Shown here in pieces: positions 8,059 through 19,195 of a DNA stretch of 64,000 nucleotides. Numbering within the stretch: position 1 is the stretch's first letter; every line of letters starts with the position of its first letter. The position numbers and the translations under genes were made by a program. Origin of the DNA: Geobacillus thermoleovorans (GTDB taxonomy: Bacteria; Bacillota; Bacilli; Bacillales; Anoxybacillaceae); the NCBI RefSeq assembly GCF_001610955.1, contig NZ_CP014335.1:3109001-3173000 (forward strand), read 5' to 3'. The notes below the pieces were generated by a model. It was given only the letters and a program-made list of their open reading frames with translations. It did not search any database and was not told where the DNA came from.

Positions 8059-9357
8059 TTACTTCTTCAGTTCTGCGGCGGCCGATGCCAACGTGTCGAT
8101 GAACGTCTTCACATCTTTTTGCGTCACGAAAATGTTGACGGCCTGATTGACCTTCGTGACAAACCCTTCCGGCGCTGCTGAACCGTGCGCTAAGCTCGGC
8201 GCCAGCTCCGCCGTCTTGAAGTCTTGCATCGTTTGTTTGCCGTATTCATCGTACTTGGACGGATCCGCGTCGATGCGGGCCGGGATGGAGCCTTTCAGCG
8301 GGTTAAACGCATCTTGCCCTTCCACCGAACCAAGCACCGATAAGAACTTCTTCACATCGTCCGGGTTTTTCACGCCTTTCGGCAGGCCGAACGTATCGGT
8401 AATGACCATAAACTTGCCTTCCGTATTCGGCACCGGCACATAGCCGAAGTCTTGGTTCACCTTCAATTTCAAATCGTTGACAAAATAGCCCTTCACCCAG
8501 TCGCCCATCACGTACATGGCCGCCTTTCCTTCGGCGACGAGCTGGGCGGCGTCTTGCCAGTTGCGCGAGCTATGGTCTTCGTTAATATAGCCAAGCATTT
8601 TCTTAAACGTCTCAACGGCTTGTTTCACTTGTGGGTCGTTAAACGATAATTCTCCCGTCCAAAGTTTCTTGTAGTTTTCCGTTCCGAGCGTGCCAAGCAG
8701 CACGTTTTCAAACAGGTGCGTCGCTGCCCACGGCTCTTTGTCGCCTAAGGCGAGCGGCGTAATGCCCTTTGCTTTCAGCTTGTCGGCCACTTGGAAAAAC
8801 TCGTCGAATGTTTTCGGCGGCTGAAGCCCGTTGTCGGCAAATACTTTTTTGTTGTACCAAAGCACGTTGCCGCGGTGAATGTTGACAGGCACGGAGTAAA
8901 TGTTGCCGTCTTTGCTCACCATGTCAATCAACGCTTTCGGGAATTTGTCCATCCAGCCTTCTTTTTCATATAAATCGTTGAGCGGCTCCATTTTGCCGGC
9001 GGCCACCCAGCCTTCATTCAGCTCCGCTCCGCCGTGTACTTGGAACGTCGATGGCGGATCGTTTCCTTGCATGCGGCTCGCCAACACCGCCTTGGCGTTC
9101 GTTCCCGCCCCGCCGGCCACCGCCGCGTTTTCGACTTCAATATCCGGATATTTTTCTTGGAACAGTTTGATGAGCGCTTTTAAGCCGTCTTCCTCACCGG
9201 CTCCGGTCCACCAGCTGAAAATCTCGAGCTTCTCTCCCGCTTTTTGGCTGCCTTGTTTGGCGTCATCGGACGAAGAAGAGTTCGAGCTGCTGCAGCCCGA
9301 CAGCGCCATACCGACGCCAAGCGCCAACGCCAGCCATGCGGATGCTTTCTTTCTCAT
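8059..9357 (-). CDS. Sugar ABC transporter substrate-binding lipoprotein (CUT1)
   Basis: 432 residues. The N-terminus has a basic MRKK, a hydrophobic stretch and a lipobox ending LSGC at Cys 22, followed by a Ser-rich linker, so it is a lipoprotein on the outer face of the membrane. EIFSWWTGAGEEDGLKALIKLF and later W/Y-rich segments fit family 1 sugar-binding proteins of the extracellular solute-binding class. It delivers a sugar or oligosaccharide to the two permeases downstream. The upstream region carries a cre-like site and tandem repeats likely bound by the YesN-type regulator encoded next door. Exact sugar unknown. Confidence 0.93.
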   Translation of the reverse strand: MRKKASAWLALALGVGMALSGCSSSNSSSSDDAKQGSQKAGEKLEIFSWWTGAGEEDGLKALIKLFQEKYPDIEVENAAVAGGAGTNAKAVLASRMQGNDPPSTFQVHGGAELNEGWVAAGKMEPLNDLYEKEGWMDKFPKALIDMVSKDGNIYSVPVNIHRGNVLWYNKKVFADNGLQPPKTFDEFFQVADKLKAKGITPLALGDKEPWAATHLFENVLLGTLGTENYKKLWTGELSFNDPQVKQAVETFKKMLGYINEDHSSRNWQDAAQLVAEGKAAMYVMGDWVKGYFVNDLKLKVNQDFGYVPVPNTEGKFMVITDTFGLPKGVKNPDDVKKFLSVLGSVEGQDAFNPLKGSIPARIDADPSKYDEYGKQTMQDFKTAELAPSLAHGSAAPEGFVTKVNQAVNIFVTQKDVKTFIDTLASAAAELKK

Positions 9358-9382
9358 GTTCCTCCCCCTTTTCCGTTTGTTT

Positions 9383-9475
9383 TTGAAACCCCTTTCAATG
9401 TTGAGTGTACCATGGGCCGCTTATCAATCGGCGGCTTGATTTCTTCACTTTTTTGCGTTTTTCTTCACTTTTTTG
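9383..9475 (-). promoter_or_regulatory. Control region of the ABC operon: direct repeats plus a cre-like palindrome
   Basis: Two identical 15-bp repeats TTCTTCACTTTTTTG (9441-9455 and 9461-9475, plus strand) lie 20 bp apart, about two helical turns. This is the usual layout of AraC/YesN-type activator sites. Closer to the gene, TTGAAACCCCTTTCAA (9383-9398) is a cre-like palindrome with GG in place of the central CG. TACACT (minus strand) between them could be the -10. Confidence 0.5.
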
Positions 9476-9544
9476 TTTTCCTTTCTCCTGTTGGGCAAAC
9501 GGAAGGCTCGCTGGTACAGCTAACGGCCGGTTCGCTTCCATGGC

Positions 9545-9582
9545 GCGAAAAAAGCCCGTCTCCCCATCAGTGGGGCGGGCTT
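9545..9582 (-). terminator. Terminator after the response-regulator gene
   Basis: Stem AAGCCCG-TC-TCCCC / GGGG-CGGGCTT with loop ATCAGT. On the minus strand it is followed by TTTTTT. It separates the regulatory operon from the transporter operon. Confidence 0.8.
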
Positions 9583-9681
9583 CGCTTCGGACGCCGGAAG
9601 AAGGGCGGAGCCTGCTTTGTCCGCGGGACTTACCTTTTGACTTGCCATGCACCTTCCTTGTTGGAGACAGCACTCCCCTTG

Positions 9682-11223
9682 TCAGCGCGCCTGTACTTTT
9701 TTCCGGTATTCGCTCGGCGACAGGCCGGTTTGCTTTTTAAAGACGCGGCTGAAATAGTTGGGGTCGTTGTAGCCGACTGAAAAACAAATTTCTTTTAAGC
9801 TTTGATCCGTCTCAGCCAGCGCTTCTTTCGCCCGTTCGATGCGCACGTTCGTCACATAGTCGATAAAGGTGATGCCAAACTGCTCTTTGAACAGTTTGCT
9901 GAAGTAGTACGGACTGATGCCCGCTTGTTCCGCCACCTCCTCAAGCGTCAGCGGCTCGGCATAATGGCGGTCAATGTACTCTTTCGCCTTGCCGATTTTG
10001 CCGTGAGCTTGCTGCTGGCGCCAAACCTCGAGATCAGCGGCGATGCGGTCCAGTTCATCAAGCGCCGCTCGCTTCAATTCTGCCGCCGACCGGCAGGAAG
10101 CAAAGGAAGCGAGCCGCTCATAACGAATGCCCAGCTCCGATAGAAGACGCCCGAGCCACACAAAGGTCTCTTCCGCTTTGCGGCCGGCGGCCGGCAGTGA
10201 ATGAGAAGAGGCCAGTTCCTCTATATACGTCAGACAAATCATCCGGGCTTGCTCGATGTCGCCAAGGCGCAGCGCTTCAAACAGCTGTTTATCCCGTTCC
10301 GCTTCCCCGCCGGCGCGCGTCGCTTCCGCCGGCAGAAACCCCACTTGTGCTTTTTGCCGGTCGGCGTAATAATGAGCGGTCGACAGCGCCTCATAGTACG
10401 AGGAACGAAGTTGGTCAAGGCGGGAAAACGGGGAGCCGAGCCCGATATACAGCGCGGCGCCGTACCGGGCCGAAAACTGCCGCGCCAAATCGAGCGCCAA
10501 TGCCTGGATGACGGGCTTCCAGGCTGGCTCGCCATCGTTTGGGCTGCGGAAAAACAAGACCGGCAGGCGCCGGTTCGCCATCCGCCCGATCCAATAGCGC
10601 GTTGGCGCCTTCCCGCTAAGCTGCTTGTCCAGCCATGATTTCCATTCGTCAGCCACCCCTGCATCCGGGAACTGAATGACGAGGAACATCCCCGACGCAA
10701 TCGAAAACGGCAGCAGTTCCTTCCATCGCTCCCACTCATCAGCCGATACGTCTTCTGTCATGAGGACGGACAGCCATTCGCTTTCCACAAGCGTCTGCAA
10801 CCGGCGAATCTGCTCCTCGAGCTGGCGGCTGCTCTCCTCGTGTCGCCGCTTGGCCGCCACTTCTTGGCTGACCCGTTCCAAAGCCGAAATGACCTCCTCC
10901 TTCCGGCTCGGTTTCAATAAATATTCCTTGACGCCAAACCGCATCGCTTGTTTCGCATAGTCGAACAAATCAAACGCCGACACAATAATGAACTCCAGAT
11001 CGAGGCCGTCTTGGCGAATCGCTTCGATCGCTTGCAGCCCGTCAAGGCCGGGCATTTTGATGTCAATCAGCATGATATCCGGACGATAACGCTTGGCGAT
11101 CTCGACCGCCTCGCGCCCGTTGGCGCCCTCGGCGACCACCTCGATATCCGGAAGGTGGTCGCTAATCATTTTGCAAAGCGCTCTTCGCTCCAACGCCTCA
11201 TCATCGACGATCGCCACTTTCAC
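9682..11223 (-). CDS. Two-component response regulator, YesN type (REC plus AraC-type DNA binding)
   Basis: 513 residues. The N-terminal receiver domain shows the DD pair (Asp7-Asp8), phosphoacceptor Asp54 in LIDIKMPG and the conserved Lys near residue 104. A long central part of unknown fold follows. The C-terminal about 100 residues form two helix-turn-helix motifs of the AraC class ([22 protein letters not shown] and the [26 protein letters not shown] signature). It overlaps the kinase gene by 23 nt. It should activate the ABC operon downstream when phosphorylated, probably through the tandem repeats at 9441-9475. Confidence 0.93.
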   Translation of the reverse strand: MKVAIVDDEALERRALCKMISDHLPDIEVVAEGANGREAVEIAKRYRPDIMLIDIKMPGLDGLQAIEAIRQDGLDLEFIIVSAFDLFDYAKQAMRFGVKEYLLKPSRKEEVISALERVSQEVAAKRRHEESSRQLEEQIRRLQTLVESEWLSVLMTEDVSADEWERWKELLPFSIASGMFLVIQFPDAGVADEWKSWLDKQLSGKAPTRYWIGRMANRRLPVLFFRSPNDGEPAWKPVIQALALDLARQFSARYGAALYIGLGSPFSRLDQLRSSYYEALSTAHYYADRQKAQVGFLPAEATRAGGEAERDKQLFEALRLGDIEQARMICLTYIEELASSHSLPAAGRKAEETFVWLGRLLSELGIRYERLASFASCRSAAELKRAALDELDRIAADLEVWRQQQAHGKIGKAKEYIDRHYAEPLTLEEVAEQAGISPYYFSKLFKEQFGITFIDYVTNVRIERAKEALAETDQSLKEICFSVGYNDPNYFSRVFKKQTGLSPSEYRKKVQAR

Positions 11224-12670
11224 CGTTCATCCCCCCTTGCCATCTTGGCAGCCATAACCGCACCGTCGTTCCTTTTCCTAGTGCAGACTCGATTTCGGCC
11301 ACATCCATCACTCCGTAAAACAGCTGCAGTCGGCGAATGACATTGTGCAAGCCGATGCCGGTTGAATGGCCGCGCCCTTGCTCACGGCGCGTCCGCGGTT
11401 CTTCGCCGCGGATCAACGCTTCAAGCTCCGCTTTCACCTGCTCATCCATGCCAACGCCATTGTCGCGCACTTCCACAACGACCCGCCCGTTTTCGGCGAA
11501 AACGGACACGGACAGCTCGGCTCCCTGCTCGTACGTCTCAATGCCATGGATGAACGCATTTTCAATCAGCGGCTGCAACGTGAGCGGCGGAATCGGTTGA
11601 TCGAGGCAAGATGGTTCCGCCTCTAACGAAAACTTGATCCGATCAAAAAACCGCGTCTGCTGGATGAAGAAATATTCACGGGCGATGCGCACCTCATCGG
11701 CAAGCGTCACCGTCCGCTGCAAATCACCCAAGTTGTAGCGCAAAATGGCCGCCACCGCTTCAATCAGCCGCGACGTTTGCTGGGCGTCCTCCAAGTACGC
11801 CATCTTCGCAACCGTGTTCAGCGTATTGAATAAAAAATGCGGATTGATTTGGCTTTGCAAGCTTTTGAGTTCCAGCTCCTTCACCAGCCGGTCGAGCTCA
11901 GCCTTTTGTTTCATCTCCGCAATCAGCTGCTTTAAATTGCGGCGCATGTCATTAAACGTGATCGTCAACAGCCGCAGCTCATCGTTGGTCATCGGCTCAA
12001 TATCCGGCCCGTCCAGCCGCCCGTCAGCGATGGATCGGGCAGCGCGCGAGAGAAGAATGATCGGCTTCGTTAAGTGGCCGGAAAAGAACACCGCCAGCAA
12101 GGCGCCAAGCAACAACGTCGTGACAAACAATCCCATTCCCATATAGCGGAAATAGCGGTTGCGCCGCTCCACTTCATCGTACCGCCGTTGGTAGGCCGTC
12201 AGCTCATCGTCAATCAAGTTTAACGTTTCCTCTTGCAAAAAGGACGCAATGTTCATCGTTTCATGCAAGTGGGATGAGTACAAGCCAATATTTCCAGCTT
12301 GAAAATGATAGACCGTCAGCGCCGCCTCCTCCAGCAAACTTTCAATCATATGTTCATAGTTTTCCGCCGCCAGCCGGTCGGACAGCACTGGCAAGATGGC
12401 GCCGAGCTGCCGGCGGCGTTGCTGCAGCCATCGGAACTCCCGCTCATAAGCGCGTGCATACCGTCCTTCTTTTTCCGAGACGTACGCATTGAGCTGTTCC
12501 ATCATTCGGTTTGCCCGCTGCGACACCTCATTGAGCAACAACAATCGGCGCATCCGTTGATCATAATCGCTCATCATCTCTTCGCTCGTCTGATACAAAA
12601 GAAACACCGCTCCGTTCAGCAAAAGCAAAAAAACGGTAAAGCAAAGCAGCATCTTCGTCCGAATGTTCAT
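11201..12670 (-). CDS. Sensor histidine kinase, YesM type
   Basis: 489 residues. One membrane segment lies near residues 7-25, a roughly 150-residue extracellular part is mostly helical, and a second membrane segment lies near 177-198. A HAMP linker follows ([21 protein letters not shown]). The phosphoacceptor His is in [15 protein letters not shown], typical of the LytS/YesM class, and the ATPase part has DNGVGM and [10 protein letters not shown]. It likely reads the state of the membrane-anchored sugar-binding protein encoded 162 bp upstream and phosphorylates the YesN-type regulator. The extracellular domain has no recognised ligand fold. Confidence 0.93.
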   Translation of the reverse strand: MNIRTKMLLCFTVFLLLLNGAVFLLYQTSEEMMSDYDQRMRRLLLLNEVSQRANRMMEQLNAYVSEKEGRYARAYEREFRWLQQRRRQLGAILPVLSDRLAAENYEHMIESLLEEAALTVYHFQAGNIGLYSSHLHETMNIASFLQEETLNLIDDELTAYQRRYDEVERRNRYFRYMGMGLFVTTLLLGALLAVFFSGHLTKPIILLSRAARSIADGRLDGPDIEPMTNDELRLLTITFNDMRRNLKQLIAEMKQKAELDRLVKELELKSLQSQINPHFLFNTLNTVAKMAYLEDAQQTSRLIEAVAAILRYNLGDLQRTVTLADEVRIAREYFFIQQTRFFDRIKFSLEAEPSCLDQPIPPLTLQPLIENAFIHGIETYEQGAELSVSVFAENGRVVVEVRDNGVGMDEQVKAELEALIRGEEPRTRREQGRGHSTGIGLHNVIRRLQLFYGVMDVAEIESALGKGTTVRLWLPRWQGGMNGESGDRR

Positions 12671-12831
12671 CTGAATTCCACCCCGCTGTCACCGGCGCTT
12701 TGTTGCCTGCATCGTCCTGCCGCTTCAAGTCGAACGTGTTCGAACGTCAAGGCGGCCATCTCTCATGCTTTAGCGCTCGCCAACCCTTCTCCGCTTTCAG
12801 CCCCCTCCCTACGGAGGCCTGGCAGGCCCCT

Positions 12832-13845
12832 TCATGGCGTGTTGACCTCATAATTGCGCGCCGGGCGCAGCGGCAAGTCTTTTTTCCGAATGACTTTCGT
12901 CTCCGTATTCGTCACCGCCGGCACGTCTTTCCCGGCGACGATCTCGGCCATCATTTTGACAGCCTTGTATCCCATTTCATACGGCTCCTGCACCACCGTC
13001 GCCGCAATCGTTCCTTTTTGCAAATAGCGGATCGTCTCCGGCAGCGTGTCAAAGCCAATAATATACGTCTTTTGCTCCCGATGAAACTGCTCGACCACCT
13101 TGGCAACGCCAATCGCATCAAGCGCGCTCGTGCCGTAAAACGCATTCACATCCGGGTGCTTTTTCAAAATCGTATACGCCTTTTCCGCGGCTTGCACACG
13201 CGTAATGTGCGACTCTTCGATGGCAACGATGCGGATTCCTTTTTCCTGTCTCACTGCATCCTCAAATCCGCGCACTCGCAGCTGTTGGTGCGCCGCCGTC
13301 AAACTGCCGGTAATAATCGCGACCGTCGCCTTGCCCTTTGTATCCTCAGCCAACGCCCGTCCCGCGAGAAAACCGGCATAATAATTATCCGTTCCCACAT
13401 AGGCGACGCGTCGGCTCGTTGGAGCATCCGTATCGATCGTCACCACAGGAATATTTTTGTCCGTGATTTCGTTAATCACTGGGACAAATTCCGCTTCCGT
13501 CAACCCTTGGGTGATGATCCCATCGACTTTCGCTGCCGCGGCTTTTTTCAAAATGCGCAAATGCTCATCAATATTCGCCTGCCGCGGGCCGATATACTCG
13601 AGGTCAACCCCCAGTTCTTTCGCCGCCGCTTTCGCTCCTTTTTCCACGAGCCGCCAGTAATCATTATCGAGTTCCTCCGGCACAAGCACGAAATGATAGG
13701 CCTCTTTTGTTGTTTCCGGAACCCGTTCCTTTTCTGATTTCGGATACGCATACACGTTCCAAGCGCAATAGGCGGTGAAGGAAGCGCTTCCAATCAGCGC
13801 GGCGATGCCGCCCCCGTAAAACAGCCGTTTCCACCAATCGCGCAT
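12832..13845 (-). CDS. Membrane-anchored periplasmic-binding-type sugar sensor (RbsB-like fold)
   Basis: 337 residues. Start at 13845 has AGGAGG 6 nt upstream and TACAAT (minus strand) about 24 nt further. The longer frame to 13920 lacks both. An N-terminal hydrophobic helix (about residues 10-32) has no lipobox Cys, so it probably stays as an anchor. The rest is a Peripla_BP_4 domain: HFVLVPEELDNDYWRLVEKGAKAAAKELG, VDGIITQG, VVTIDTDAP and FYGTSALDAIGVA. It is encoded with the kinase and regulator rather than with the permeases. That fits sensing: it binds a sugar and signals to the kinase, as in three-component systems of Firmicutes. Confidence 0.85.
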   Translation of the reverse strand: MRDWWKRLFYGGGIAALIGSASFTAYCAWNVYAYPKSEKERVPETTKEAYHFVLVPEELDNDYWRLVEKGAKAAAKELGVDLEYIGPRQANIDEHLRILKKAAAAKVDGIITQGLTEAEFVPVINEITDKNIPVVTIDTDAPTSRRVAYVGTDNYYAGFLAGRALAEDTKGKATVAIITGSLTAAHQQLRVRGFEDAVRQEKGIRIVAIEESHITRVQAAEKAYTILKKHPDVNAFYGTSALDAIGVAKVVEQFHREQKTYIIGFDTLPETIRYLQKGTIAATVVQEPYEMGYKAVKMMAEIVAGKDVPAVTNTETKVIRKKDLPLRPARNYEVNTP

Positions 13846-14010
13846 CTTGATCCCTCCTACCGCCATTGTACACGAACGTCGGGGCGCTAGCCTAGACAAA
13901 AGAAAATGGATGAATTGCATCTATATGAAATCCAAATAGGGGTCAGTCCGGCCGGCATCATTCGCCATACGGCGATGGCCATGCCCATCATCAAGTGCAG
14001 AGCGAGCAAA

Positions 14011-14052
14011 AAAACCCCGTTCCGAAACAAGCTCGCTGCATCGGAACGGGGT
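14011..14052 (-). terminator. Terminator after the Rpn-type gene
   Basis: Stem ACCCCGTTCCGA / TCGGAACGGGGT. The minus strand continues with a T run (plus-strand A at 14008-14014). Confidence 0.87.
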
Positions 14053-14064
14053 CTCTCCACTCGT

Positions 14065-14943
14065 TTATCCTTTCAACTTTTCCACTGCCTCAACCGACAG
14101 TCCAGTCAATTCACAAATCGTTGGCACATCATATCCTTTCCCTAGCATCCGTTTCGCGATGTCCATCTTGCCTTTTTCGATTCCTTTTTCGATTCCTTTT
14201 TCGATTCCCTTTTCCATCCCCCGTTGCTCATACGACACGATGAGATCCGTCACTTTTTTCGCTTCCTTCGTTCCCATTTGGTTCACCTCGTTTCGCAATT
14301 GGATTTCCTCTTGTTCGGACAGCGTCAAATACGTCTCGAAAAATCCAAACAACAGCCGCTGTTTCGCTTCGTCAAGCTCCAAGCGGACGAGCATGCGCAA
14401 AAATTCTCTTTTCACTGCCACTCTCTCACTTTCATTATACCCCATTTTGCTTAACAAGGCGGCCGCGACCGGGTTGTCGCGGCGAATGTACTCACGCCAT
14501 GGCTGTTTGCGCAGTTCAACAGTAAGAAAGCGGAAATCGACAACGGTTAGGAACGGAAACTTGATGGTGAACGAGGACGGTTCATCGCGGTGTTCGTCAT
14601 AGCTGAAGATGGCAATGGGAAGAATGCGACGGCGGTATTTTTGAAACAAACGGCTGACATAAATGAACATGCGCTCGGGAAACGTCGGCTGCGTGTAACT
14701 TTGGTGTTCGATATGGACGATGATCAGCCCATCTCCCCCTTTCAATTTTGTTTCCACCAATAGATCCACACGGTGCTTTTCGCCGGCCGCCACATCCGTA
14801 AACACCTCTTCGGACAAAAAGGAGACGTGGCGGAAGTCGACTTGTTCATACACGTGTGGAAAAAACAGAAGCAAAAACTCTTCAAAAAACGTCGACAGCA
14901 ACTCCTTAAACAACCGGTCGTGATCGATTCGCGTTTCGGACAC
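14065..14943 (-). CDS. Rpn/PD-(D/E)XK nuclease-family protein
   Basis: 292 residues from a GTG start (14943) with AAGGAGGGAGACC just upstream. Longer in-frame starts have no site. The N-terminal two-thirds carries the Rpn/transposase_31-like nuclease fold. HRVDLLVETKL and the following IIVHIEHQSY give the Asp and Glu-x-Gln of a PD-(D/E)XK site, with RLFKELLSTFFEEFL before it. The C-terminus has a short repeat EKGIEKGIEKGIEKGK encoded by four near-identical 12-bp units (about 14170-14215), then a helix-turn-helix-like tail. Relatives (Rpn proteins) have been linked to recombination and phage defence. It is flanked by two terminators, so it is its own unit. Confidence 0.82.
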   Translation of the reverse strand: MSETRIDHDRLFKELLSTFFEEFLLLFFPHVYEQVDFRHVSFLSEEVFTDVAAGEKHRVDLLVETKLKGGDGLIIVHIEHQSYTQPTFPERMFIYVSRLFQKYRRRILPIAIFSYDEHRDEPSSFTIKFPFLTVVDFRFLTVELRKQPWREYIRRDNPVAAALLSKMGYNESERVAVKREFLRMLVRLELDEAKQRLLFGFFETYLTLSEQEEIQLRNEVNQMGTKEAKKVTDLIVSYEQRGMEKGIEKGIEKGIEKGKMDIAKRMLGKGYDVPTICELTGLSVEAVEKLKG

Positions 14944-15105
14944 GGTCTCCCTCCTTGTGATATTTGAACTTTCTTTATTTTCTTCGCCGCGCCTTGGGCA
15001 AAATCCTGCCGAAAAGGCTGGTGAAAAGCATTGATTTTGTCTAAAATAAGGGGAATGTGAATGGGAAGAAAGCCCTTGTGTTGCGCGGCTTTTCACGATG
15101 AAATG

Positions 15106-15136
15106 ACAAAGCCGCCCCGGCGACAGGCGGCTTTGT
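15106..15136 (-). terminator. Terminator after the GH4 gene
   Basis: Stem ACAAAGCCGCC / GGCGGCTTTGT with a 9-nt loop, 21 bp past the stop codon. The T run on the minus strand is weak. The 14944-15105 stretch has no gene. It holds GTGAAAAGC and its complement 68 bp apart. Confidence 0.65.
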
Positions 15137-15156
15137 CAATCGCTTTTCCAAACGAT

Positions 15157-16500
15157 TTAGTTTCCAGCTACTGTTTTGGCCTGTTTAAAAAACTGCGGCA
15201 AATGTTCTTTATGCGCTTCAAGCATTTCGTCCAACATTTGTTTGGCGATGGTGTCAGACGGGACAAGCGGGTTGATCGTCATGGCGACGAGCGCGGTTTG
15301 GTAGTCGCCGGTGACCGCGGCCTCGGCAGCGACGCGCTCGAACGACTTGATTTGCTGGACGAGCCCACGCACCGCGACCGGCAAATCGCCGACGGCGATC
15401 GGTTTCGGTCCATCTTTCGTGATGACGCAGTTTACCTCCACCGCCGATTCCGGAGGGATGCTCGCAATGGCGCCGTTGTTTCTCGTGTTGACCGGCTGAA
15501 TGTCGCGCTTGTCGTTGTAAATGGAGCTGATCAAGCTGCACGCGGCGTCGCTGTAGTACGCCCCACCACGCTGTTCGAGCTGCGGCGGCTTGATGGCCAA
15601 GTTCGGGTCTTTGTACAGCTCGAACAGCTCTTTTTCGAGCTGCTGCACAACCTCGGCGCGCGTCCCTTTCGTTTTCGCCGCCTCCAGCTCCTCGGCGAGC
15701 ATTTTGTCTGTTTGGTAGTAATACCGGTGGTACGGGCAAGGCAGCACCTTCAACCCTTTTAAGAAATCCGGCTCCCAGCCAAGGTCAACGATGTTTTTCA
15801 TCGTCACACCGGAGCGGTCTGGATGGGCGACGAGATCAATCACCTTTTCGGTCACCTCGACGCCGTCCAGATAGACGTGCAAGCCAAACACCATATGGTT
15901 CAAGCCGGCAAAATCAATGTGCACGCGGTCGGCATCAACGCCAAGCAGCTTGGCGACGCCCATGCGCATGCCGATCGGCACGTTGCACAACCCGACGACT
16001 TTCTCCTGCTTCGTGTAGCGCAAGACGGCTTCTGTCACCATCCCAGCCGGGTTCGTGAAGTTGATCAGCCATGCATCAGGGCAAAGCTCTTCCATATCGC
16101 GAATGATGTCCAAAATGACCGGAATCGTCCGCAATCCCTTAAACAATCCGCCCGGGCCGTTTGTCTCCTGGCCGATCACCCCGTATTTGAGCGGGATGCG
16201 CTCGTCTTTCGCCCGTGCCTCTAGGCCGCCGACACGAAATTGCGTCGTAACAAAGTCTGCTCCTTCCAAGGCCCGGCGGCGGTCTAGTGTCAAATGAATC
16301 TCAATGGGCACACCGGCTTTTTCGACCATCCGTTTGGCCAGTGCGCCAACGATTTCGAGTTTTTCTTTGCCTTCCGGAATATCGACAAGCCACAATTCCC
16401 CGACCGGCAATTCATGATAACGCTTGATCAACCCTTCGACCAATTCCGGCGTGTAGCTCGACCCGCCGCCGATCGTCGCCATTTTCAATCGTTTATCCAT
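15157..16500 (-). CDS. licH: 6-phospho-beta-glucosidase, glycoside hydrolase family 4
   Basis: 447 residues. ATG at 16500 follows GGGGAAGAGGAG, and the upstream extension to 16632 overlaps the divergent regulator, so it is rejected. An N-terminal Rossmann motif (ATIGGGSSYTPELVEG) binds NAD. NFTNPAGMVTEA and CNVPIG supply the metal-binding Cys and nearby His, and the CNVPIG form marks beta-glucoside-specific members (LicH/CelF) rather than alpha. GH4 enzymes use NAD+ and Mn2+ in a redox-elimination mechanism and cut cellobiose-6-phosphate-type substrates in the cytoplasm. It is divergent from the RpiR regulator. Confidence 0.9.
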   Translation of the reverse strand: MDKRLKMATIGGGSSYTPELVEGLIKRYHELPVGELWLVDIPEGKEKLEIVGALAKRMVEKAGVPIEIHLTLDRRRALEGADFVTTQFRVGGLEARAKDERIPLKYGVIGQETNGPGGLFKGLRTIPVILDIIRDMEELCPDAWLINFTNPAGMVTEAVLRYTKQEKVVGLCNVPIGMRMGVAKLLGVDADRVHIDFAGLNHMVFGLHVYLDGVEVTEKVIDLVAHPDRSGVTMKNIVDLGWEPDFLKGLKVLPCPYHRYYYQTDKMLAEELEAAKTKGTRAEVVQQLEKELFELYKDPNLAIKPPQLEQRGGAYYSDAACSLISSIYNDKRDIQPVNTRNNGAIASIPPESAVEVNCVITKDGPKPIAVGDLPVAVRGLVQQIKSFERVAAEAAVTGDYQTALVAMTINPLVPSDTIAKQMLDEMLEAHKEHLPQFFKQAKTVAGN

Positions 16501-16530
16501 ACTCCTCTTCCCCTTTCGCCCTGTTGGGCA

Positions 16531-16539
16531 TGGTATAAT
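16531..16539 (+). promoter_or_regulatory. Extended -10 promoter element of the RpiR gene
   Basis: TGGTATAAT (TATAAT at 16534-16539) lies 85 bp before the RpiR start in the 124-bp divergent region. No good -35 is visible, consistent with an extended -10 promoter. A separate minus-strand promoter must serve the GH4 gene. Confidence 0.5.
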
Positions 16540-16624
16540 CAATGTAGGAATCAACCAGTGGGCTTGGAAGCGCCATCCTTTCCCAGCTATCGCACGTTCC
16601 GTCCCATGAAAGCGAGGTGTCCCG

Positions 16625-17380
16625 ATGTTCACTCCTGAACAAATCGCCCAGTTCTCCGAGCTCGACTACGCCATTTACGACTATGTGATGAAACATCCTC
16701 ATGAAGTCGCGTACATGCGCATTCGCGAGCTCGCCGAGGCCGTCCATGTCTCGCCGCCGACCGTGCTCCGCTTTTGCAAAAAGGTCGGATGCGAAGGGTT
16801 CAGTGAATTTAAAACGAAATGGAAGCTGTATTTGCGCGAGACAAAGCGAACCGCGATCATCAGCAGTCAAGAGGCGCTTAAGGAATTTTTCGAACGGACG
16901 CTGACCGCCGATTACGAGCGGACCATTCTGGATGCGGCAGCCGCGATCGCCCGGGCGGATCACGTGATTTTTGTCGGCTCCGGCAGCTCCGGCATTTTGG
17001 CTGAATACGGATCGCGCTATTTTTCTGCCTTTCAAAAGTTTTCCGTCTACATCAAGGACCCGTTTTTTCCGATTTACGGCCATTATTTCCACAACTGCGC
17101 CGTGATCGCCTTGTCGGTGTCTGGAGAGACGTCATATACGCTCGCCCAAGTGCACCGGTTCAAGGAAAACGGCAGCACGATCATCAGCATCACCAACCGG
17201 AAACATTGCACACTCGCGAACATCTCGGACTACAACTTGACGTATTATGCCACCGCCGAGCGGATGGGACAGACGGATGTGACAACACAACTGCCGGTCG
17301 TTTATTTGCTTGAGCGGCTCGCGAAGGAAATGTACCGGTTGCTGCCGACGCAGACTGACCGCGGGCCGAGCGGGCGGTGA
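16625..17380 (+). CDS. RpiR/MurR-family transcriptional regulator with SIS domain
   Basis: 251 residues. The N-terminal HTH_6 domain is seen in RIRELAEAVHVSPPTVLRFCKKVGCEGFSEFK (about residues 32-64). A SIS sugar-phosphate-binding domain follows (VIFVGSGSSGILAEYGSRYF, IALSVSGETSYTL, IISITN). It likely controls the divergent GH4 gene, and perhaps the convergent GH1 gene, in response to a phosphosugar such as a 6-phospho-glucoside. Its stop lies only 5 bp from the stop of the GH1 gene on the other strand, so the two transcripts probably overlap. Confidence 0.92.
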   Translation: MFTPEQIAQFSELDYAIYDYVMKHPHEVAYMRIRELAEAVHVSPPTVLRFCKKVGCEGFSEFKTKWKLYLRETKRTAIISSQEALKEFFERTLTADYERTILDAAAAIARADHVIFVGSGSSGILAEYGSRYFSAFQKFSVYIKDPFFPIYGHYFHNCAVIALSVSGETSYTLAQVHRFKENGSTIISITNRKHCTLANISDYNLTYYATAERMGQTDVTTQLPVVYLLERLAKEMYRLLPTQTDRGPSGR

Positions 17381-17385
17381 CAAAG

Positions 17386-18822
<1,437 letters not shown>

Positions 18823-18936
18823 TCAGATCGTCTCCTTTCTCGCAACAACGTCGATGAATCATTCTATCACCAATAAACCGTGTTTGGCGAAAAAAGTAAA
18901 GGGCGCGGCGGCTTTTTGTAACGAGACGAACGTGAA

Positions 18937-18970
18937 AAACAATTGTTTCTTCGGAGTAACAAACTGTTAC
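18937..18970. promoter_or_regulatory. Two palindromes upstream of the GH1 gene
   Basis: AAACAATTGTTT (18937-18948) is a perfect 12-bp palindrome. GTAACAAACTGTTAC (18956-18970) has 6-bp arms around AAC. They lie 115-148 bp ahead of the GH1 start and are candidate operators. The rest of 18823-19076 shows no gene. Confidence 0.4.
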
Positions 18971-19076
18971 AAAAAGGATAAGAAAAGCAAGCGCGCAGTA
19001 TGCAAAAAGCAACCGTGAGGACGTTTCATGAAATGCGAGCAACGGCACTCTCCATCCTTGTAGAGAAACACAAGAA

Positions 19077-19114
19077 GAAAAAGGTGCTCCGTTCCATTGA
19101 GAGCACCCTTTTCC
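19077..19114 (-). terminator. Terminator after the FAD-linked oxidase gene
   Basis: Stem AAGGTGCTC / GAGCACCCTT with an 11-nt loop. On the minus strand it is followed by TTTTTC. It is 82 bp past the oxidase stop. Confidence 0.75.
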
Positions 19115-19195
19115 CCATAAAGGCCCGTCTTCAGCCCATTTATGTTTGGGAGAAATATTCAACCTAATCCATCGAGCCGCCATACAGATGAAGCG

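Noticed and set aside
14170..14215. Short tandem repeats as a possible CRISPR or VNTR array
   Set aside because: Units are 12 bp without spacers and lie in frame inside a coding sequence.
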